Positions 58,104 to 64,000 of a DNA stretch of 64,000 nucleotides are shown here, piece by piece. The stretch is from Tetramitus jugosus (lineage: Eukaryota; Heterolobosea; Eutetramitea; Acrasida; Vahlkampfiidae). The notes under the pieces are model-generated. The model was not told the DNA's origin, made no database searches, and saw only the letters and a program-made list of their open reading frames with translations. A program made the translations under genes and the position numbers. The first letter of the stretch is position 1; every line of letters starts with the position of its first letter. The stretch covers positions 1-64,000 of the forward strand of contig OW569378.1 in assembly GCA_937625935.1 (NCBI GenBank), in the 5' to 3' direction.

Positions 58104-59999
58104 ATGTTGTCATCTTCTTTGTTTCCCAATCATCATCATTCTCTTACTGATGACAACGATAAAGATGACCAAAGTCCATCATTGATTCGTCCGTTTTCCT
58201 TCTCAGAGAACAGACAAGGTCTATTCGAGCAATTGTTTCATTTCCAGGATGAATTATTGAAGAATAGTCATGCCTCCATGGTAAATGAGTCGTTGGTTCA
58301 AGAGTCCAAACAACAATTGGATCATTTAATTGATCAAGTGTCAAGTGTGCATCAAATTCAGAGAGAACAGTGGATTGAAGAGTATGAGGACACCACTGCG
58401 AATCAAACTCGAGAAAAGAGACAAAAGTCAAGAGCAATGGCCGAAATGTATCAAGATGAAATGAAGCAAGTGTACAAGAATTGGTTATTGGAGAGAATGA
58501 ATGAGCTACAATATGATTCAGAGAACTGGAAGCGATTGCTACAACCAAAGTACGACAGAAGAATGTTGGATGAGTTGTTTGAGTTGCAATTGAGAGAGAG
58601 ACGACAGGAGAAGAATATTCATTTTTCGGAAGTGGACTTGCAGAGGATTGAAACTTTTGAGAAGAATTGGATATCAGATGAGTTGTTATTGACGAACAAA
58701 AACGATGAAAATGTGAAGGAGCAAAAACAAAAGCGAATTGACTTGTATCTAAAAATGATGAAGTGGATAGAGCGCAAGAGAGAGTATGACTTGGATGTGG
58801 AACAGGAGCAGATAAGAAAACAGAGCGAACAAACAGTTTGGAATGTTTTTGAGTTTCGGCTGCGGCTGTTAAAGTGGAGATTGAATAAGTACAATTTGAA
58901 CGAACTACAAACCTTGAAGAATGAATGTAATAGGATGGCAACAAGTGTAATTGAACAGTATTATAGCGATTATGAGACATTCTTATCTGTCCCAGAGTTA
59001 AATTTAGTGTTATCTAATTTACGATTCAATATATTAGACAATGAAGAGAAAAAGCGTATTAGGAAGGTTGTCGCGTTGATTGACTTTAGCCGAATGCCAG
59101 AGATACTATCTCTCTGGAAAATTATTCATTCATGTAACAGTGCTTTGAACAGTGAGCAGATACAATGGATGGATGCGAATATGAAACTCTGTGCAATCGA
59201 ATATATGAACATGGATTCTATCCATTGTACAAATATATTTGTATTCGTTTACCTACTACAAACAATGAAGCAATTGGCATTTTGGAACGAATTGGACGCC
59301 GAAAAACGAAGTGTGTATCTTTTCATTGAACTTTGTATTCAAACAGTTATCACAATAGCAGATATTGATTGGATAGCCGAGTTAGAGAAGCAGTGTTTCA
59401 CGTATGATATATCAGATACGCTCAAAATATACTTGGACGATATTCTTGGGACCTCCAATCGTGAACCTCTCATTCCAATGGACCCATCTTTCGAATCACT
59501 CTCGAATATTATTGGTGTTTCTTTGTCGAATAATGCATTTCTCAATCACTTACAAGTTGTGCATGCCTACCACTCATTGAAACAACTACTGTGTCCGCTA
59601 TCTTCATCTATTGATTTTCAACTGGATGAAACATACGATGTAGAAATTGATTTGATTGTCAGAACGTTGGTTATTTCTCTAACTGTAGCTCTGAAACAAT
59701 TAAAGAAAACCTCAAAAGCGTACCTGAGTAACGTAATACAGAAGATCACGCTTCTATCTCATGTGATAGAACAAGATATTGCCTGTACGCATCAAAAAAG
59801 AATGAACAGTCGAGCATGTATTCGAATTATTCAATTCGTGATGCGTTTATGGACGATTATAGCAACTCGGTGCAAAGAAATCTTTTCTCTCGATTCAACA
59901 GTCGTTAGGTACATGAGAATGATTGAACATGTTATTGCAGAAATAACAGACCATATAGACACTCGAATTGAAGCTCTGAATTTACTGACATACTCCTAG
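58104..59999 (+). CDS. Unknown helical protein (631 aa)
   Basis: Complete frame from ATG 58104. The N-terminal 200 residues are Gln/Glu/Arg-rich and coiled coil-like (for example QWIEEYEDTTANQTREKRQKSRAMAEMYQDEM; MNELQYDSENWKRLLQPKYDRRMLDELF). The rest is all-helical, with long Leu/Ile-rich stretches resembling HEAT-type or pentatricopeptide-like helices, but with no recognised motif. No signal peptide. Its stop codon overlaps that of the convergent gene at 59996-61567. Confidence 0.75.
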   Translation: MLSSSLFPNHHHSLTDDNDKDDQSPSLIRPFSFSENRQGLFEQLFHFQDELLKNSHASMVNESLVQESKQQLDHLIDQVSSVHQIQREQWIEEYEDTTANQTREKRQKSRAMAEMYQDEMKQVYKNWLLERMNELQYDSENWKRLLQPKYDRRMLDELFELQLRERRQEKNIHFSEVDLQRIETFEKNWISDELLLTNKNDENVKEQKQKRIDLYLKMMKWIERKREYDLDVEQEQIRKQSEQTVWNVFEFRLRLLKWRLNKYNLNELQTLKNECNRMATSVIEQYYSDYETFLSVPELNLVLSNLRFNILDNEEKKRIRKVVALIDFSRMPEILSLWKIIHSCNSALNSEQIQWMDANMKLCAIEYMNMDSIHCTNIFVFVYLLQTMKQLAFWNELDAEKRSVYLFIELCIQTVITIADIDWIAELEKQCFTYDISDTLKIYLDDILGTSNREPLIPMDPSFESLSNIIGVSLSNNAFLNHLQVVHAYHSLKQLLCPLSSSIDFQLDETYDVEIDLIVRTLVISLTVALKQLKKTSKAYLSNVIQKITLLSHVIEQDIACTHQKRMNSRACIRIIQFVMRLWTIIATRCKEIFSLDSTVVRYMRMIEHVIAEITDHIDTRIEALNLLTYS

Positions 60000-61567
60000 G
60001 TTCCGCTCCTTCTCCTCTTTACAGGAAGTTGATTCAAGACCGTAGATGCGAATACATTTTTTTGCCTTTCCTTTGGTCGAATTTGATTGGCTCTTGATAT
60101 GGCATGTCCATTTGAGATCATGTTATTCAAATCCTGATGGAAGTTGGATTGTATCTCCAGAGGTGAGAATGCATCGCAGCTCAGTGAATCTAGCATAGTC
60201 ACTATCTCAGGCACCATTGTGGGAGCACGGTTGTTTCTGACTGCTTGTGAAGGCAAGTATTCATCTGAAGTTACAACTTTCCTCACGTATAGGTTCTGTC
60301 CCTCCTGATCTCCGAACGCAGCATAATAGTGATTCATTTGCAATAATGAAGATCCGTGCACGAGATCTGTTGAACAATGGAGTAGAGCTGCTTGTTTTCG
60401 TTCAAATAGAGAAGAGCTCAGAGTATATAGATAGTGTTTTGAATTGACAGACGAGGCTACTAGGGACGAAGCATCCATTGACATGATTATAGTAGGACCA
60501 TAGACCAGCGAGTGCGAAAAATCGCTGAGATCTATCAAGCTCTTTATCACTAATTGTGCCGTATCATTATTCTCTGAGGAGCGACGATTGTTTCGAATAG
60601 GAATAATTTCTCGATCACCAACTTGGATGACTCGTGTTACATCATTGGAGTCTAGTTCTCTTCTCGACGATGCACAGAATAGGAAATCGGAATCCAGTTT
60701 ACATTGATTCACTGGTTTCCAATGACATTGACATACTACTTGCTCTTGAATCGAGCATTGTTCAACAATGTTCGAATACAGAATACATGGTATCTTCAGC
60801 TCAGTCTGAGCCTTCTTGAGGATTACAATTGCCTTGTTCACTACAAATGGCCGATAAGGCACGAACTCACTCATTGAATGGAACATTGCATATTCCACGT
60901 GTCTCAAATGATTGAAAGGATGTTTGATTGTACAATTTGGCATGGAAGCCAATCGATCCCAAATCATTCTCGGTTCTGTCGAATTGCTCGATGAACTGTA
61001 ATGCGTGAATGTTTCACTGTTCTGCCTCAGTTGAATCACATGAACAAACACATCACTCGTATAAAAGTGTTCCATCAATTGCATGCTGTCATGCGAGAAG
61101 TGAATCATTTGCTCCTGGTATCCAATCAACAGAATGACTCTCTTTGTTCTGTTGCTTGATGAAAGAGAAGCCTTGGCAACATCAAAACTAATCTTTAGTG
61201 TATCAATCGAGACATTGGCTTGGTGTGTCATGGATGATTGCTGTTGTTGTTGCTGTCTGGAGGACAACAACATTCGATCCAATCCTTGATGCATGGAATA
61301 GAGGTTCAATTCTTGCATTGGTGTGATTCTCTCAGCAGTGGAGTGGTCAAAACAAATGACACAACATCTCACAGTACTGTACTCAACAACAGGTGAGTGA
61401 TGCGAGGTAGTGAGATTGCACCATTTTTTCAAGCATTGAACAATGTTGTTCAAGTACAGTTGATGATAATAGTCGAGAGCTATGGTTGAACTGGGTTGTT
61501 GTTGTTGTTGTTGTTGGGCAATTGTTGTATTGATGATGAATATGATGTCTGTTGAGTTTGTTGACAT
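59996..61567 (-). CDS. Unknown protein with vWA-like N-terminus (523 aa)
   Basis: ATG 61567. The start TDIIFIINTTIAQQQQQQQ resembles the first strand of a von Willebrand A fold, but the MIDAS D-x-S-x-S is lacking. Two polyQ tracts follow. Strand-like segments RVILLIGYQEQ and VFVHVIQL could be later strands of the same fold. The central CQCHWKPVNQC has a Cys cluster, and the C-terminus is basic (PVKRRRSGT), which could be a nuclear signal. No family assigned. Confidence 0.7.
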   Translation of the reverse strand: MSTNSTDIIFIINTTIAQQQQQQQPSSTIALDYYHQLYLNNIVQCLKKWCNLTTSHHSPVVEYSTVRCCVICFDHSTAERITPMQELNLYSMHQGLDRMLLSSRQQQQQQSSMTHQANVSIDTLKISFDVAKASLSSSNRTKRVILLIGYQEQMIHFSHDSMQLMEHFYTSDVFVHVIQLRQNSETFTHYSSSSNSTEPRMIWDRLASMPNCTIKHPFNHLRHVEYAMFHSMSEFVPYRPFVVNKAIVILKKAQTELKIPCILYSNIVEQCSIQEQVVCQCHWKPVNQCKLDSDFLFCASSRRELDSNDVTRVIQVGDREIIPIRNNRRSSENNDTAQLVIKSLIDLSDFSHSLVYGPTIIMSMDASSLVASSVNSKHYLYTLSSSLFERKQAALLHCSTDLVHGSSLLQMNHYYAAFGDQEGQNLYVRKVVTSDEYLPSQAVRNNRAPTMVPEIVTMLDSLSCDAFSPLEIQSNFHQDLNNMISNGHAISRANQIRPKERQKNVFASTVLNQLPVKRRRSGT

Positions 61568-61842
61568 GTTTGTAGTAAGCTTTTATGAATCATCAACGTT
61601 TTGTATTTATTGGTCTCTGTTGTCATCCGTAGATGAAACTGAATGAAGCGCCAAATTTTCCTCCGACAACCGCACGCCCTTCAGTGGAAGTTCCTGTGAA
61701 TACAGGAGAACAGCACATGACACCCAGTTGAGAAGGAAAATGAGACTCATGAGAAAGAACACAACAGACGAACCCCAACTTTTCAACAAAGCAAACTCAT
61801 CATCATCATAAACTAAACTGTATCATACACGCACAAACAACC

Positions 61843-64000
61843 ATGTCCTCACCTCTCCTATTTGGCAGTGACCACACACTCTTCCTCTCACCACAATCCT
61901 CTTCAACGTCTTCTTCCTCCACGACCATTACACTCAACAACAATGTGTCTTCTGCTGCTGCTGCAGCGCGACCACCACAAGAACAGGCGGCAGATAACAA
62001 TCACCTGGAGTTCTTTGAGAGTGAAATGATGTCTACTCGCACAATCACTCAACAATATCACTCTATGCAATCTGTTTCTCTGTCCAAGAGCTTTCAACAA
62101 CAAAACAATCATAGCTCTCATAGCTCCAAGAAAAAGTCTACAAGTTCCTCCAATGGACCACGACCATGTATTGTTGAAATGTTGGACACTGCTGGACAAG
62201 AAGAATATTCTGCACTCAGAGATCAATACTACAGGACATCTAGTGGCTTTATACTGGTTTATTCCATCAATGATGCCCGATCGTTGGAGGATTTGGAGAC
62301 AATTGCTGAACAGATTCTTCGCGTAAAGGACCAAGATCGATTTCCAATGCTCTTCCTAGGAAACAAGACTGATTTGGAGAGTTATCGTCAGGTGTCTCAA
62401 GCTGATGCAATGAGATTGGCTCAAAGGTTTGGTGCCTTGCATATGGAGTGTTCTGCCAAGTTGCGCCTCAATATTGATGAAGCTGTTCATGCAATCATTA
62501 GAATGATACCTCGAACTGGAATAGATTACCAGTTGGCTATTGTGGGAGCTGGAGGTGTTGGCAAGGTATGTTTTCCATTCTTGTGAAGTTCTTTTGTAGA
62601 TTTTCTCTTTTGACTCACATCTTCTTCTTTTCAGAGCGCATTCTGTGTTCAGTTTATTCAAAAGTAGGGCTTATACTGCTTTTGATCATCTTGTTTTACT
62701 TGATTTGTTTGCTAACATTGTTTAATATCAATTATGTTATTTCATTTGTTGTTTGTAGTGTGTTTGTGGAGGAATATGATCCAACGATTGAGGACTCTTA
62801 CAGGAAAATGATCAATGTCTCTGACATTCCAATCAATAGTGATTGGGCCGTTAATGGTAACTCATCGAGTAGTTCTGCCAATGGTGGTGGCACTTCTGCA
62901 ATTAGAAATTTGTTTTCTAAGCTGTTGAAGAAGTCATCATCACCACAGCCATCATCATCACCCTCTACACCTACTGTTGAGGAACCTGTCGTTGCCAGTA
63001 ACAAGCAATCAGAAGGATTTACATGTAGGAAAGCTGATGTCAACAGTGCTGTGATACGATTATCTAGTCTAGCTGATCCAGTTGATCTCGTTTTGCCCTG
63101 CAAGAGGAATGAGATGCTCCAATGCTCTCAGTGTATCGCTGCTTTGACTCCACTGAGCTATCAGAGAGGAGCTGTTGTTGGCAATTGCTGGTCATGTGAA
63201 TACTGTGGAACTAAGAACACTTTATCCAATGAACCAGCCTTTCGTGTCAATAGGAACAGCACCAATGAAATGATGTTGGAGTTTGTTGATTTTATTTATG
63301 AAACCCCTCAGGTTAAATCAGAAGATTCTGATGAAGAAGAATTGATCATTTTCTGTGTAGACACATCTGGTAGTATGTGTGTTTCCGATGAACTACCAAG
63401 CTACAGTGTACTTAATGTCGATATTAGAGGACAAGATAAGAAGATGAAAAAGTTGAGAGAGTTGAACATTGATGGTGGTTATCAATTTTTGCCTTCGGAG
63501 AGAAGAGATGTCACCTATGTGTCTCGATTGGAGTGCATGCAGTCTGCGATTGATCTTCAGTTGGACGAGCTTTCCAAGCAAAATCCAAACAGCAGAGTTA
63601 TCATGGTTACCTTTAACTCAACAGTGTCAGTCATTGGTGATGGTAACTTATCCAACAAGTATGTTGTGAGTGCAGCTGCCGATTTGAGTGACTTTGACCG
63701 CATGTTCACAGTGGGTGAAGTGTACGACGCCAATCAAATCCAAAGTATCTTCCTCTCCAAGGAGCAGTTGAGCAATGTCCTATTTGACATTGAGGAGGAG
63801 GGATCTACGGCTCTCGGTCCAGCCTTGGCTCTATGTTGCGGTTTAGCAGGTCAAAGCACAAAATCCAAAATTATTGTGTGTACCGATGGTATGGCCAATG
63901 TCGGTGTTGGTAACTCTGAATTATCAGATGCTGAGATCACAGCATTCTACGATCGGTTATCAACAACTGCTCGAAGTCAGGGAACTAGTATCAGTGTGAT
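61843..64000 (+). CDS. Circularly permuted Ras GTPase with vWA domain (cpRAS), runs off the window
   Basis: Exons 61843-62565, 62635-62663 and 62759 to the end; introns of 69 nt (62566-62634, GTATG…TTCAG) and 95 nt (62664-62758, GTAGG…TTGTAG with TGCTAAC). At least 664 aa. After a Ser/Gln-rich start, G3 DTAGQEE (D115), G4 NKTD (174-177) and G5 SAK (204-206) come before the G1 P-loop GAGGVGKS (235-242) and G2 DPTIEDSY (258-265). This is the circular order of cpRAS proteins described in Dictyostelium and scattered eukaryotes. A linker and a Cys cluster (C373, C376, C394, C397, C400) lead to a vWA domain with a complete MIDAS (DTSGS at 452-456, GSTALG and CTDG). The C-terminus is outside the window. 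Intron 1 splits the P-loop Lys from Ser. Confidence 0.9.

Noticed and set aside
61607-61789. 60-codon minus-strand hydrophobic frame
   Set aside because: Starts with TTG; the first ATG leaves only 47 codons in the leader region between two divergent genes. A spliced micro-gene cannot be excluded.

Overview
The window is the left end of a chromosome from an intron-poor protist, most likely a heterolobosean amoeba close to Naegleria. This assignment is an inference. It rests on the gene set (circularly permuted Ras, a GBP-type large GTPase, piggyBac and Fanzor-like remnants, both Rab-GGTase alpha and FTase beta), on few and short introns (34-95 nt class, GTATG/GTAAG donors), and on moderate AT richness with polyQ tracts. 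It begins with about 714 bp of (CCCAAA)n, which is GGGTTT/TTTGGG on the other strand. That is the orientation expected of a true left telomere.

1-13 kb is a subtelomere full of broken genes: a fragmentary membrane gene, a reverse-transcriptase tail, a piggyBac transposase remnant, a frameshifted cyclic-nucleotide-binding/ZIP transporter fusion, two F-box genes (one intact, one broken), a BTB-BACK-Arf fusion remnant, a frameshifted Cys-rich secreted protein and a cadherin/CSPG-like surface-protein tail. From about 13 kb the chromosome becomes compact and housekeeping-like. It carries an aldo-keto reductase, a GBP-like GTPase with coiled coil and glycine-rich repeats, a ZBBX-like protein, an ARM-repeat protein, tRNA-Leu(CAG), a PAQR/HlyIII receptor, a rhodanese-fold protein, FTase beta head-to-head with Rab-GGTase alpha, a Cys/Met-metabolism PLP enzyme, an XPR1-like phosphate exporter, pirin and a microbial-type PARG.

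34.5-40.9 kb holds two related L1-type non-LTR elements in tandem on the minus strand. One is a full-length two-ORF element and the other a short ORF1-only element. Both sit in the same 13-bp target site, which lies just upstream of an intron-containing tRNA-Leu(UAG). Three copies of the target-site duplication and two poly(A) tails are visible. This looks like tRNA-gene-directed integration of the kind known from Dictyostelium TRE elements, and it is the most interesting system in the window.

41-64 kb is again compact: an EF-hand mitochondrial carrier, a 12-Cys repeat secreted protein, a three-exon short-chain dehydrogenase, a UVSSA homologue, prefoldin subunit 4 (with an 18-nt first coding exon), a coiled-coil protein, a 1467-aa glycine-repeat protein, a TnpB/Fanzor zinc-finger remnant, a divergent actin-related protein, two unknown proteins whose stop codons overlap, and, at the right edge, the 5' part of a circularly permuted Ras-vWA protein whose P-loop is interrupted by an intron. 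Three introns were placed with good support (SDR x2, prefoldin), and three or four others are proposed from frame and splice signals.
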